Shown: positions 11,076 through 22,624 of the stretch, piece after piece
How the letters are laid out: every line of letters starts with the position of its first letter
Position numbering within the stretch: position 1 is the first letter of the stretch
Assembly (NCBI GenBank): GCA_963920575.1
Contig: OY986968.1
Span: forward strand, 4,829,485 to 4,893,484
Direction of reading: 5' to 3'
Source of the DNA: Narthecium ossifragum
Lineage: Eukaryota > Streptophyta > Magnoliopsida > Dioscoreales > Nartheciaceae
Length of the DNA: 64,000 bases
Notes under the pieces: model-generated
Databases searched by the model: none
Told to the model about the DNA's origin: nothing
Seen by the model: the letters and a program-made list of their open reading frames with translations, nothing else
Position numbers and translations under genes: made by a program

Positions 11076-12251
11076 CAATATCTCTGGTTCAACATCCCTT
11101 TGGGGAGCCACGGCCTACCGGTGTCCTCAGCATCATCAATAGTTCCCTCACACCGTTGTCAACAGCTCCGTCGACCCATGAAATCCTCTGCTATCAAAGC
11201 TCATCCCAAGCAAGGAAAAAGGACAAAATCTATGCGGGGCGGATCTAGTGTCCAGCCAAAGAGTGATTTGAAACCTTCTTCGAGTGGGCCCCGTATTTGC
11301 CAAGAGCATCGTGGGAAAACTATCCGTCTTCTGGAGCAGCCCACTAAAGAGGCCAAAGGAGATCACCAGCTGAGATCCACCCCCTTAGAAAGAATCGAGA
11401 ACCAGCCTCTCGTGAAATCGTCACTACAGTCGAAGAGGGATGGACTCCGGTCGTTCCAAGAAGGAAGAGGAAGTTGGTTGCTAAGGCCCCTCCCTTTCAA
11501 AAAAATTTCACATCACATGCTGAAAGCCCTAAAGGTAAGAATTATTCTCAAACCTTTCGATCATTTGCTATGCAAAAGGTAACTCCTAGGGCGGTCAACA
11601 AGTCACACATGACTTATCCCAATGAGTCTCGGACCGGTCTCTACACAGCCAGAGATCATGGGGAGTACTTATACTCTGAATACGAGCGTTGGCAGAAATA
11701 CTGGGAGTCTACACTCCCCAACTACTACACTTATTTATAGGATATGGAGACGGCCTATATCAACTACATCAACCGCGAGACGAATGCTCTCCAGATCGAA
11801 GAGGTCGAGAAAAGCGACACTGACACTTTGCATATCGAGCAAGGCGTCAATTTTCTTGAAGCAAAAGGTCTTTCTTCTAAGAGGCGTGCTGATAAGAAAA
11901 AGAAAAGAAGAGACGTTGTCTTCCGTCAGCCGTACCAAGCTGGGGCATGGGACGTCCTTATTATGGGTTGGCAGCTAAAATCCAGGGAAACCAAGCTCAA
12001 ACACCTTTGCCTACACGACGAGACATCGTAGATGAATTCCTATAGGAGAATTCCTTCGAGGTTTTTGCAGCAATGCCGGTCGTGATTCAAGACGACGAGA
12101 TATCTGCCTCAACCGACACCTCCTCAAATGCCCCTGTCAAGAGGAGGAAGAAGAAGCCCACCATTGAAGAACCTCGCAATGCAGTCATTGTCATATCTCA
12201 AAATCATCCTCAAACTAAGAGTGTGTCACATTCCTTAAACATCAGGGAGGC

Positions 12252-12998
12252 TGTGAGGCCCGCTGGGTCTACCGTGGGACAAGATGCCTGCGCTTGGAGG
12301 GCGGGGCTGAGTCGGGTAGCCGATAAGCAATCCCACAACGCCTGGGTATGGTCCGGGGTTCGATATAAGTATATAGTAAGCCCTTAATAGACACAACGCG
12401 TTTTAAAGCCGTGCTGGGAGTGATCCATCAGAAAACTCCAAGGTTAAGCGTGCTTGCCTTGGAGCGATCTCGGGATGGGTGACCTACTGGGCCCTCGGGT
12501 GGATCCTGGTCGGACCGGGAGCCCGCGGGGCGGGCCCAATGGAGGGCCGGGGCATTACAGTATGGTATCAGAGCCGGTTCCCAGCCGAAAATTGTGCCAG
12601 CGAGGACGCTTGGCCTCCAAGGGGGGTGGATTGTGAGGCCCGCTGGGTCTACCGTGGGACAAGATTCCTGCGCCTGGAGGGCGGGGCTGAGTCGGGTAGC
12701 TGGGTAAGCAATCCCACAACGCCTGGGTATGGTCCGGGGTTCGATATAAGTATATAGTAAGCCCTTAATAGACACAACGCGTTTTAAAGCCGTGATGGGA
12801 GTGATTCGTCAGAAAACTCCAAGGTTAAGCGTGCTTGCCTTGGAGCGATCTCGGGATGGGTGACCTACTGGGAAGTTTTCCCAGATTTCTGCGATAAGCC
12901 AAAAGCGAACAATATTGTGTCGGGTGGGGCCCTCGGGTGGATCCTGGTCGGACTGGGAGCCCGTGGGCCGGGGCCCAGTGGAGGGCCGGGGCATTACA
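12252..12998 (+). mobile_element. complete Cassandra TRIM retrotransposon carrying 5S rRNA-derived LTRs
   Basis: Left LTR 12252-12559 and right LTR 12632-12998 both run TGTGAGGCCCGCTGGG...GCATTACA. Between them are a primer-binding site TGGTATCAGAGCC at 12563-12575 (initiator tRNA-Met type), only about 70 bp of internal DNA, and a polypurine tract AAGGGGGGTGGA at 12619-12630. The target duplication GAGGC is perfect (12247-12251 and 12999-13003). A 5S rRNA-like domain sits in each LTR. These are the defining features of Cassandra terminal-repeat retrotransposons in miniature, which are non-autonomous. The unoccupied version of the insertion site is seen in the related gag at about 17621-17640. 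Confidence 0.93.
12809..12880 (+). repeat. 5S rRNA-derived domain in the right Cassandra LTR
   Basis: Contains the 5S internal promoter words: AAGGTTAAGCGTGCTTG (A-box region), an intermediate stretch, and GGGATGGGTGACCTACTGGG (C-box region) followed by AAG. It is a diverged 3' two-thirds of 5S rRNA, so it is not counted as an rRNA gene. The left LTR copy (12429-12490) breaks off right after the C-box because of a deletion of about 57 bp. Confidence 0.88.
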
Positions 12999-14279
12999 GA
13001 GGCTACTCCTGAACCATCATATGAAGAACAATTCCCTTCTCATCCCAACTCTCCAGATCATAGAGCGGTGTCACCTGACCACTATCAAGTTCTCACCACC
13101 TCAATGGAGGAAGAACTTGAGCTATTAAGGAAAGCCCTACAATTGAAGGAGGCGGAGGTGCCTAACTTAAGGGCTCAAATCCCTCAAGGACATGTTCCGC
13201 ACATAGAAAACATTTCCTCACCACCCCATGATCACCACCAACCACCTCCACAAGATAGTTGACCTCCACAGGATAAACATCAATCACATTCACATAGTAA
13301 TCAAACATCAATATGCTATGAGGCGCGGTTACGTGAAACCATATCCGGCTGGGGTCGACTTGGTCCCATTTCCAGATAACTATAGACAACCCCAATTTAC
13401 AAAGTTCAACAGAAGTGGATCCCCACATGAGCATATTGCTCATTTCCTTGCAACCTGCCAAGATACATCACACAATGACGCTTTTTTACTTTGCCAGTAC
13501 GTGCAAACCCTTGTTAGTCCGGCTTTCACTTAGTATAGCAAATTATCACCATGCTCTATCACCTTTTGGGAGCAGATGCAAGAGGCATTCCTCCAAAGGT
13601 TCTACATCATCCAAAGGAGTGTAGGATCGCAGAACTCATCCAAACAGAACAAAACTCACATGAGAAGGCTGCGGACTTCATCAATCGGTGGAGAAACCTC
13701 AGTATTCATTGCCCACAACCCATTTCAGAGGCGGAAACAGTACGCATGTGCATGAACAATCTTCGCCCAGAGATGGCGGTCTATTTACAAGGTGTTCGTC
13801 CGCTCACCTTTGAAGAATTAGCTTCCAAGGCAACAGATATTGAAAATTATCTCCAACATGTGGCCCGGAAGACAAGCATGGAAGATAAAGTGTTGGACTG
13901 TGTCAAAAAAGATAAAGTTCCACCCAAAGGAAAAGCGGTGCTGCAGACTTCCGCAACACATAACCCTAAACAAAGGAGGTCTACATTCCAAGAGATCAGC
14001 TATGACCTAAGGATGTCCCTGTGGAACATACCACGAGCATAGTAAAGACCCTCAAAAACAGAATAGAAAAAGAATATTCTTTCCCTCGAGAAGAAGTAGC
14101 TGACATTTTTAAAGGCTTGAAGAACCTTGGACTTATAGAGCTCCTAGAGCCGAGACATCCGCAAGAGGTAAATAAGATAAATGAACCTCTATATTACCAC
14201 TATCATAGGATCTTTTGTCACACTCTACAAGATTACTTTGTCCTTAATGACAAAATTCAAAAGCTGATCGTTGACGGGG

Positions 14280-16185
14280 TGTTGACACCGATTTTGACTA
14301 AGGCTGGAATTCGTAATATTTGCGAAATTGCCTGTCACATATGTACATGCCTTAGATATTTTCGAAGGCATGACAATATTCAAATATCCTTCACTAAACT
14401 CAAAACATACTTAAAATGCTCTATACATGCTTTCCCGATTTTTGGAAGGACAAAGGGCATTTTGGGAATTTTGACTAAATATACACGGTCAAACTCCCTA
14501 ACACATTTCGATTCATCGTATATGATTTTGATGGCATCCTACATAAACCTAAGGGTGTTTCGGTAATTTTCACCCTCCAGGATATTTTGGATATTTTGGT
14601 TAAAATATAGACCTAAACTCCCTATAACACTCCAAATTAACCCTTTATGATTTTGACATCATCCTACATACATAGAGAGGTATTTTGATAATTATAGCCT
14701 TCAGGGTATTTTCGGAATTCTGATAAAAACATATAAATTCAGATATTCCACAAATCTTTCATCGGTCCTTAAATGGTTTTGATGGCATCCTACATAAACC
14801 AAAGGGTGCTTTGGTAATTTTGTCCGCCCAGGGGTATTTTGGGAATTCAGGGAAAATAAACACCCTAAACTTCCTACTATAAACCGTGACACCCTACATA
14901 GCTTCGATGTCATCCTACATAAGCTGAAGGAGTACGAAGGGTATTTCGGTAATTTTCACCCCCAAGGGTATTTTGGGCATTCTACATCCCTAGGGTGTGA
15001 TAGTCCAAAACATATGCATAAAAGCACATATTGCTTGTTGTAAGGGTACCTCGATCTTTTTTAGCCCCCAAGGGTATTTCAGTCATTTTCACCCCCATGG
15101 GTACTTTGGTTATTTTACATCCTAAAGGTGTTATAGTCTGAAATACACACAAAATATTCAAATTTAAATAAATATCATAAATTCGAATATATATATATAA
15201 ATAGATATTCGAATTTGGAATAAATATTTGAAATTCAAACATATATCTGAAATTCGAATAATTTCAAACATATATTTGAAATTCGAATTGATTCAAGAGA
15301 TATTCAAAATTCGAATCCAAATTCAAACACATGATGATCAAAGCTTGAAAAGAAAAACTCCTAAGATTTGATTCTCCCAACCATCCATATTGGACTTGAT
15401 ATAATATGGTTTCCATAACCATTCAATCACATCTCTTGACATGGTATGAGTATCCAATTAATCTTCAAATATGACATGATTTCATCATCACTCAAATTCA
15501 AAATTCCCTCCAAGGTTCTCAACCCTCACCTATAAATAGGAGTAGAGGGCTCACAAGGAGGGGGGAGGAACGACGAGACGAACGGGAGGACGAATAAGAG
15601 GAGGAACGAAGAGATGAAGAAGAGATGGACAAGAGGAGGAACAAGAGGAGACACCCGAGCAAGGAGGCACTCAAACGAAAGGAGAGAAAGGCCCTGACGA
15701 AGACAGAGCTAGGAGCCAGAAGCTGAAGAAAAAGGCGCTGGAAGCAACGAAAGCTAAAGGTGTGGTTGAAGAAGAAGGAGCCATCTTCATCTTTGAAGAA
15801 TCCTATGTGGAAGATTGAGGAAGATCAACATCAACAACGAAGATGAGCGTGCAGGCCTTTTTCTCCACCCAAGATCCTTCTATCCCCTTTCTTCCCCCCT
15901 TTCTTTTCCTCTTTTTTCATTTTTCTTCTTCTAATGTAATGACACTTTAAGAACCGAATCCTTAATCAGGGGTCTTCCCTATGAGACGTAAATGATGAGC
16001 TGTCAATCTCATCTTGGGTTTGCAGTTCTTAAAGGAAAAGAGGATCTGCAGCTTGAGATGATGTTGGGAACTCAGGAGTTTAGTTCCTACAATTCCCTAC
16101 CACCACATGTAAAAAATGATTTTTTGATCACAATAAAATGAGCACAAATCTCGTCCCCTCAAGGTCGCAAGTTTATTGTCGAACA
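14280..16185 (+). mobile_element. 5' LTR of Ty3/gypsy element 2
   Basis: It begins TGTTGACACCGATTTTG exactly where homology to the second gag stops, and probably ends TTATTGTCGAACA. A primer-binding-like sequence (ATGACACACGCGGTGGGAC) follows at about 16190. A TATA box CTATAAATAGG lies at 15533. The U3 part holds a 125-bp tandem repeat (14405-15130), followed by AT-rich DNA with repeated AAATTCGAAT words (15170-15330). The right end is inferred from context, not from a partner LTR. Confidence 0.6.
14405..15130 (+). repeat. diverged tandem repeat, about 125-bp unit, five to six copies
   Basis: The marker GATGGCATCCTACATAAACC and its variants start near 14529, 14654, 14780 and 14905, giving a period of 125-126 bp. 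Each is followed by a GGTATTTCGGTAATTTTCACCC-type segment (pieces of it repeat elsewhere at half period). It lies in the U3 region of the element 2 LTR. Confidence 0.75.
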
Positions 16186-16359
16186 AAATATGACACACGC
16201 GGTGGGACAGCACTCTACCCCTCATCTTTGGATTTGGCCCTTAAAGCCCTACATCCTATTCTTCTAAAGAAAAAAGATACATCCTATTCTTCTAAAGAAA
16301 AAAGAGAGAGAAGAAAAGTCTCTACATCCTAACAATACTTTCCTTCAACAACGAAGGAT
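16186..16359 (+). other. leader of gypsy element 2, with PBS-like site and short tandem duplication
   Basis: The segment after the LTR has the ...GGTGGGAC primer-binding-site context common in plant gypsy elements. At about 16252-16304 a 26-27-bp piece (CATCCTATTCTTCTAAAG...) is duplicated in tandem. Confidence 0.5.
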
Positions 16360-19300
16360 ATGGCATCCCATGGAGCTTCCTTCAACATTTGCTTTGGCGA
16401 TCTTTGGTTTAACATCCCTTTGGGGCGCGACGGTTTTCTAGTGTCTTCGGCGTCATCAACTGTCTCTCTCATACAGCCAGGGTCACCTCGTGCGATAGAG
16501 TTAGGAACTTTCATTGCCAGGTCCCGCAACAAGCAACAAGAGGCTACAGAAGCTCCCTCGATTGGATCCTGCGCTCAGCAAATGGAGAAATCCACTCAAG
16601 GGGACAAAAGAGATCACCAAATGAGATCCACCGCCCCCCAAAAGGGTCAGGGACAAGTTCCTCATCAAATCATTCCTGTCGATGAAGAGGGCTTCACCCT
16701 GATCCTCTTCACCCTGGTCATTTCAAAAAGAACGAGGAAAGCCAACGCCAAGGCGTTCCATCCAAGAGGATCTCCACACCACACGTGGAAGAACCTAAAG
16801 GTAAAAATTCCCCTCCAACCTCATGTTCCTCTGTTGTGCTACATGTGGCTCCCATGGCGGTTAGCAAGTCACACAAGAATTACACCAAAAAGCCTTGGCG
16901 CGGCCTCAATACTGCAAGAGATCACGAGGAGTATCTCTACACCGAGTACGCGCATCGACAGAGATATTGGGAGTCCAGGCTCCCTAGCTACTGAAGCTAT
17001 CTCCAAGATGCGCAGACAACCTCTGTCAACTATATTTACCGTAAGACGAATACTCTTTAGGTTGAAAAGGAGCCCGAGAGAAGCAATGTTAACACAACGC
17101 ATCCCAAGCAAGATATGGACGCCCCTGAATCGAAGTGTCTTCTTGTCAAAGCCACAAAGCTTAACGAGAAGAAGAAGAAGCAGAAGGGCATTGCCCATCA
17201 CCCACCATTCCATGCTGGGGCACGAGACGTCCTTACTACGAATTGGTGCCTAAAGCTTCTCCTACAAATCAGACGGCCCCTCGAAGGACCCATCTTGTTC
17301 AAGTGCTTTCGCCAAAGCGACAGAATCTTGTCAGATCGGTACCCAAAACTTCCCCTACAAAATGGTAGAGGGTTCACCATACTAGAAGACGAGATCTTAT
17401 ATAACAGATTCCCATAGAGAATTCCTTCAACGTCTTTGCGGTTATGGCCATTGGGATCCAAGATGATGAGACATCTATTACAAGCGACACTTCTTCAAGT
17501 ATACATCCCAAGAGGAGAAAGACGAAAGCCACTGCTGTAGTTGCGGAACCCAAGACTGCCACTATTGTTGTGGAACCCCAACATCGCCCTCACACTAAAC
17601 CTATGACGCACTCCCTACACAGCAGGGAGGCTACTCTTGAGCCTTCGTTCGGGCGAACGTCTCCTCCACTCCCCGAGTCTCCAAGAGATAGATCAGTTTC
17701 ACAGGAGCATTATCAAGTTCTTGCCACCTCAATGGAAGAAGAACTCGAGCAGCTGAGGAATGCTTTGCAACAAAGGGATGCGGAGATAGTCAGCTTGAAG
17801 GCGCAAATCCCTTCTGAACACAATTCACATGTTGAAAACACGTCCTCGCCTCATGATCATCAACAACATCCTCCGCATAATTATCATCAACAACCTCCTC
17901 ATAATCATCAGCAGCCGCCCTTGCAAGACCATCAACAACCTCCTCATAATCATACTGAAAGCATAAGGGCCTCCCAAATGCAAAATCAGTAAACACGAGG
18001 AGTATCTCAACAAATGGAGGAATTTGAGCATCCACTGTTCACAACCCATCATGAAGACGAAAGTTGTGCGCATGTGCATGAGCAACTTGCGTCCTGAGAT
18101 AGCGATCTACCTACAAGGAGTTCATTCGGTAACTTTTGAAGAATTGGCATCTAAAGCCACATATATTGAAAACTATCTCCATCATGTAAGCCGCAAGACA
18201 AGCGTGATGGATAAGACATTCAACTATATCAAGAAAGAAAAGGCCCCTCTCAAGGGAAAAGCGTCTTTGCAGACATCCATTACACAAAATCCTAGGCCAA
18301 AGGAGACTCACCTTCTAAGAGTTCAACCTCGACCTACGGAGTTCTCTTCGGAGCCCCCTCCAGGAAGAGTAAAGACCCTCAATGAAAGAATAGAGAAAGA
18401 ATATTTGTTTCCACGATAAGAAGTTCCGGACATCTTCAAAGACTTGAAAGACCTTGGGCTCATAGAGCTTCCAGAGCCAAGACGTCTTCAAGAAGCAAGC
18501 AAGGTTGACGAGCCATTGTATTGCCACGACCACAAGATCTTGGGCCACACCCTTAAAGATTGCTTCGTCCTAAAAGACAAAATTTAAAAGTTGATAGATG
18601 ATGGAGTCGTGGATGGTGGACTTATGAAAAATCTCCAAAAAAGGAAAGAATGTGGAATCAACACATATGATCACCACTACAAATCCTCCCATGGAGCCAG
18701 ACTCACCACATGAGAAATACACTCCTTCCCATATGAAGGCATGGAATATACTCCTTCAACACCCCCACATGAAAATTGGGACTATACTTCCACAACATCT
18801 TACCACAAGGATAAGGGCATATATATACCTATTCCTTCCTTCGTTCCTACGGAAGTGTACACAATACCCATTTTGGAGCCTGTTGAAGGGAGCCATTCGC
18901 CTACATTGGACGAATTATATTCTCTCAACACCGATGATGAGGAGTCAATGTCTGATGAGGAGCCAAGCTATGATAGGTATGGGAGACCCTACATAAGCAA
19001 GAAGCAGATAAAGAAGCAAGCCTTCAAGGAAAGGGTCAGAGCAGCTAGATTCAACCCTCCAAAACCTTCACTTCCTCAAGATTGGTAGCCGAGACCAAAG
19101 AGACACAGATCCCCAAGATACAATATCTTAACAAAGGTAATGAATCGTGAAGAAATAGAAGGGGTCATTCACCAGGTCTCCACAGATTTTCGGACTAAAA
19201 CACCATATGTTCCGGATTCCAACGTCTTTTGGGATGACTATCCAAGCCATACAATAGGAGTTTTTGAAGATGACGAGGAATCCCTTTGTTTCCCAGAAGA

Positions 19301-19552
19301 AGAAAAGACTGAAATCCACAAGATCATCACTCGCTTTGGACGTCAACTGCCTGATTCTCAACCTTCGCAACCAAGAGGAAGAGAGTAAGAAACGCAAGTA
19401 GTGCAAAATGTAAACTCTAATGAGTCAATTAAATACAATGTCATTGCTCATTTAAAGAAAATACCAGCATTACTTAGCGTGTATGATGCTCTGTGTCTTT
19501 CTCTTGATTTTCAAAAATCTCTTATTATTGCTTTATCATTTCCGGATGATTA
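16360..19552 (+). pseudogene. gag and gag-protease linker of Ty3/gypsy element 2
   Basis: The start MASHGASFNICFGDLWFN parallels the first gag relic. Then come a coiled coil (EEELEQLRNALQQRDAE), His/Pro/Gln-rich repeats (DHQQPP, about 17850-17950), the gag motifs WRNLSIHCSQP and LRPEIAIYLQG, and a C-terminal part with RIEKEYLFPR. The linker (18741-19552) includes DELYSLNTDDEES and ends in ALSFPDDY. A block of the gag core is deleted near 17990, and several frameshifts and stops (for example TAA at 18418) make it non-functional. The reading continues at 21990 after the inserted LTR. Confidence 0.82.
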
Positions 19553-19674
19553 TGTTAGTCATAATATTGTTTTGATGATATCAATATATGTTTGATGATA
19601 AAAAATTGGTTTAATATTTATATCCCTTAATTTGTAAATCATTGAGTTTAATATTTATATGTTTTTGTATTGAC

Positions 19675-19923
19675 GATCGATGCGACATATGATGCATGGA
19701 TTGACCGTGGAGTCTGGCGGATGATGCACGGATCAATCGCGGAGGTCATTTATGGGTTATAGGTCGGCGGTCGATGGACCGGTCAACCGTGGGCTATGTG
19801 ATATTATGTGTTGAAGCGACGATCGAACGAGACATCGACCCTGGGAAGCGTTTCTCCTCACAGAGGCTCACGGACGATGTGACGGTCGACCGTGAAGCTT
19901 GAAGGTCGATGCGTAGATCGACC
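19675..19923 (+). promoter_or_regulatory. palindrome array 5 (GGTCGACC type, 12-bp pairs)
   Basis: Palindrome-like octamers start at 19675/19699 (24 bp), 19720/19731 (11 bp), then 19769/19781, 19821/19833, 19872/19884 and 19904/19916 (all 12 bp). A typical double site is GGTCGATGCGTAGATCGACC. Pair-to-pair distances are 49, 52, 51 and 32 bp. It ends about 65 bp upstream of the TATA box of this unrelated LTR family. Confidence 0.55.
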
Positions 19924-20213
19924 ACGGCTCAAGAAGAACGCGACGGACGATGTGGCGGAAGGTTATTTGGAGGGCTTTGGAGCCCAAGTATAAATAGGAA
20001 GAAGCGACAAACTTGCAGCAAGACTGAGGGGATTATTTGTAAACATTGTAATAAACTTTAGTCTTCTTCTTGAGAGCTTTAACCTTTGTATAACTACTTC
20101 AAGTGTGAAGTAGACCTTGAGAGATATCCAAATGTTGTTGAGAGTGATTGTAAGGTTGTCAAGCACCTGTAAGCTTGGTGGATATGTTGCCAAGCACCCG
20201 GAAGCTTGGTGGT

Positions 20214-21730
20214 TGATACGACTTGAAAAGTGTCGTGGCTTAACAAGTCTAATCAAAATTACAATATATTCCGGTGCTCTACTTTAACTACTAAGAACTA
20301 GTAGATAGTGGAGAGTCCGAGTCGAGTCCACAGGGGTTTAAGGGATTGAAATCGAACACTTAGCAAATTTCCTACTAACAAGTTGAGACAAGATTGCAGG
20401 TTGAAATTAAACTAAACTTATACTAAAAGATTTATGAATACGAGAGAAAGGACCACAAGATTCTTAATCAGTAACTAAGGATCTACCAAGTCTTCCTAAG
20501 ATCATGGCATGCAAACACGATGAGTGGCTTCCTAAAAGTTGATAAGTGAATGGCTAGTTCTCCTTATCACTCAACAAGTTTTGTTTAGGATTCCGTGTTG
20601 GCAAGAGCAATTATCTAACTGTCAGTGACCGAATGATTAGTTACGTTCACTGCTAATGAACCCTCTTATCAGGATGAGTTCATCGCAAATAATAACATGA
20701 ATATGGATCTAGGTGTAAGATTGAAATGACTTCGCATCTCGATAGCCAAAACTAAAAAAGTAGGATGCATGAAGGATTAGGGATAGAACGTAGTGGGACT
20801 AGGACTACTATAGTGGGACTAGCGCTATACAATCCCTAATCACGAAGAAGATTCCATCCGAGATATCATGGGACTAGCATGATCCTCTTATTTGGATAAA
20901 TCCAATCCAAGCCCTAGCAAACATAAGCTCTAGAATCAAGTGCAAGCAAGAACGATTCATACATTCAGCAAGAAATCAACACCAAGATATACGAAAATAG
21001 AATCAATCCATATAAGCCAAATAATCGTGTATACAAACCCTAGATCTAAGAAATCCCTAGTAAAAACCCTAGTCACATCATAAGAATCTCATGGTTAGGG
21101 TTTTAGTTACTCATCTTCAGGGGTTGATCCATCGGTGGAAGTTGATGATCTCCTCCCGCCATGGATCTCCTCCAAAGAATCGCCGAAGAAAAGTGTAGAA
21201 AAAGATAGGAAAACTCTCTTCAAAAACGTCTGGAAAAAGCCCCCCAAAAATCCCTAAACAATGACTACTTATAGCCCAGCAAATAACCTCCCACGGATTA
21301 GATCTGAGCCATCGATTTTTGACTCTGGTCGAGTCGGATCGATCGCTCTCTTGGAGTTGGATCGATCCGACTCCTTTAATTGCTGGTAACGCCCGAGCCG
21401 GATCGATCGCGCCTGTCGAGTCCAATCGATCGTGCTATTATTTTTGTGCTACGTCCCGTGCTGGATCGATCGCGCCTGTCGAGTCCGATCGATCCTAGTG
21501 CTTGCTCTTTATTCCCGTGCTGGTTGAGTCGGATCGATCGCTCCTATTGAGTTCGATCGATCCAACTTGCCAAAATCGCCAAATTGTGCTCCTTTTAGCT
21601 CCAAAGTCGATCTAACTCATCGTAGGGTCTGTTATACCTGAAATGGGATAAAAGTAGTCAGTGCAGCATTGCTCGGGGCCTAACAAAGCCAAATTGCAAG
21701 GGTGTTTTGTGCACTTTTCAAGTCTTATCA
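20214..21730 (-). mobile_element. solo LTR nested inside another solo LTR
   Basis: Plus-strand limits are TGATACGACTTG and TCAAGTCTTATCA. The target duplication GTGGT is perfect (20209-20213 and 21731-21735). TATA-like CTACTTATAG (complement sense) is at 21265-21274, the CGGATTAGATC element at 21294-21304, and palindrome array 6 at 21336-21562. Confidence 0.9.
21265..21562 (-). promoter_or_regulatory. palindrome array 6 plus core promoter
   Basis: Octamers start at 21337/21360, 21401/21424, 21464/21487 and 21532/21555: four pairs, all exactly 23 bp apart, with pair starts 64, 63 and 68 bp apart. The array starts 32 nt from CGGATTAGATC (21294-21304), which is 19 nt from the TATA decamer (21265-21274). 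Confidence 0.65.
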
Positions 21731-21989
21731 GTGGTAAGCTTGTAAGAGTTCTTACAAGTAGTGGAACCCCAAGGAGGACCATTGGGTGAAGTGGACGTAG
21801 ACAAGGTTGGTCGAACCACTATAAAATCTGGTGCAATCTCTCTAACTCTCTCTTATCTTTCATTTACTTGCTTTAATTATTTTCTGCTCTTATCATTTGC
21901 AAGTATACGATTTAATTAGACTCCTCTTTAGATTTCCGTAATTGATTTTATTGTATAAGGCCTAAGACCAACCCCCTCTTAAACCTTCA

Positions 21990-22624
21990 GATTACAGTGC
22001 TGTAATCCCTCAAAATGATAATTCAGTAGTCGAGAGCCTCAATATAGAGTTCACCGATGATGATTTACTACTTGGCTCAAAACCTCATAATAGGCCATTG
22101 TTAGTAACCGGTGACCTCGATGAGATACCCACATCACGTATAATGTTAGATTGTGGATCGACCATAAATCTCTTGCCACTCAAAACCCTTTATAAATTGG
22201 GATATGAACCCCTAAACTTGACGTCTAGTAATATCATAGTACAGGGCTTCAACCAAGCTGGTCAACATGTCCTTGGTTTTATGCACCTATTCTTAAAATT
22301 CCATGACTTCGCAACGAGTGTTGCTTTTCATGTCATTGACGTCCGTACCTCCTATAACGTGTTGCTGGGAAGGCCTTGGCTCCATGAGTAAAATGTCATT
22401 CCTTCAACACTTCATCAATGTTTCAAGTATCAAACTCCTGAGGGCGATGTTAAGAGGGTTTTTGCCGACAGAAAGCCCTGCGCACTAGGAGAAGCATTTT
22501 TTCGCGGATGCCAAATTTGACTTGGAGCGACCCTTGGAACTAAAGAAACTCGTCATCACACCTCCAACAGATATGGGCTTCACTGAAAGGATCACTACGG
22601 AAGTTCAATAAGGAAAGAAGCCTC
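21990..22624 (+). pseudogene. retropepsin region of Ty3/gypsy element 2
   Basis: The reading resumes with YSAVIP and runs through the aspartic protease. The catalytic-type motif is LDCGSTINLLP (the D-x-G-S/T of plant gypsy proteases), and the C-terminal motif is SYNVLLGRPWLHE. Past 22390 the frame is broken by stops; LELKKLVITPPTDMGFTERI is still readable near 22540-22605. The next element is inserted at 22625. Confidence 0.85.

Larger units (their letters stand above)
9430..14279 (+). pseudogene. gag relic of Ty3/gypsy element 1, split by two insertions
   Basis: Gag-like coding is found at 9430-9497, 11076-12251 and 12999-14279, separated by a solo LTR and a Cassandra element. The start reads MDTGASFNICFG. 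After the second gap come a coiled-coil stretch (EEELELLRKALQ), a gag core (HIAHFLATCQDTSHNDA, then PAFTWYSK in a shifted frame), the typical FINRWRNLSIHC, LRPEMAVYLQGVRPLTFEE and a C-terminal segment with YYHYHRIFCHTLQDYF. Several frameshifts and stops break it. It is closely related to the second gag at 16360-19552. Element 2 starts inside it at 14280; the rest of element 1 is not in the window. Confidence 0.8.
19553..21989 (+). mobile_element. solo LTR of a second family (TGTTAGTC...CCTTCA), itself interrupted
   Basis: Starts TGTTAGTCATAATATTG and ends AAACCTTCA. The target duplication GATTA is perfect (19548-19552 and 21990-21994), and removing the LTR rejoins the protein as FPDDYSAVI. 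It contains palindrome array 5 and a TATA box (GTATAAATAGG near 19990). A solo LTR of the TGATRAG family (20214-21730) has been inserted downstream of the TATA box. Without that, the LTR is about 915 bp. Copia or gypsy origin cannot be decided from an LTR alone. Confidence 0.85.

Noticed and set aside
12809..12880. 5S rRNA gene
   Set aside because: Incomplete and diverged; it is part of the Cassandra LTR.
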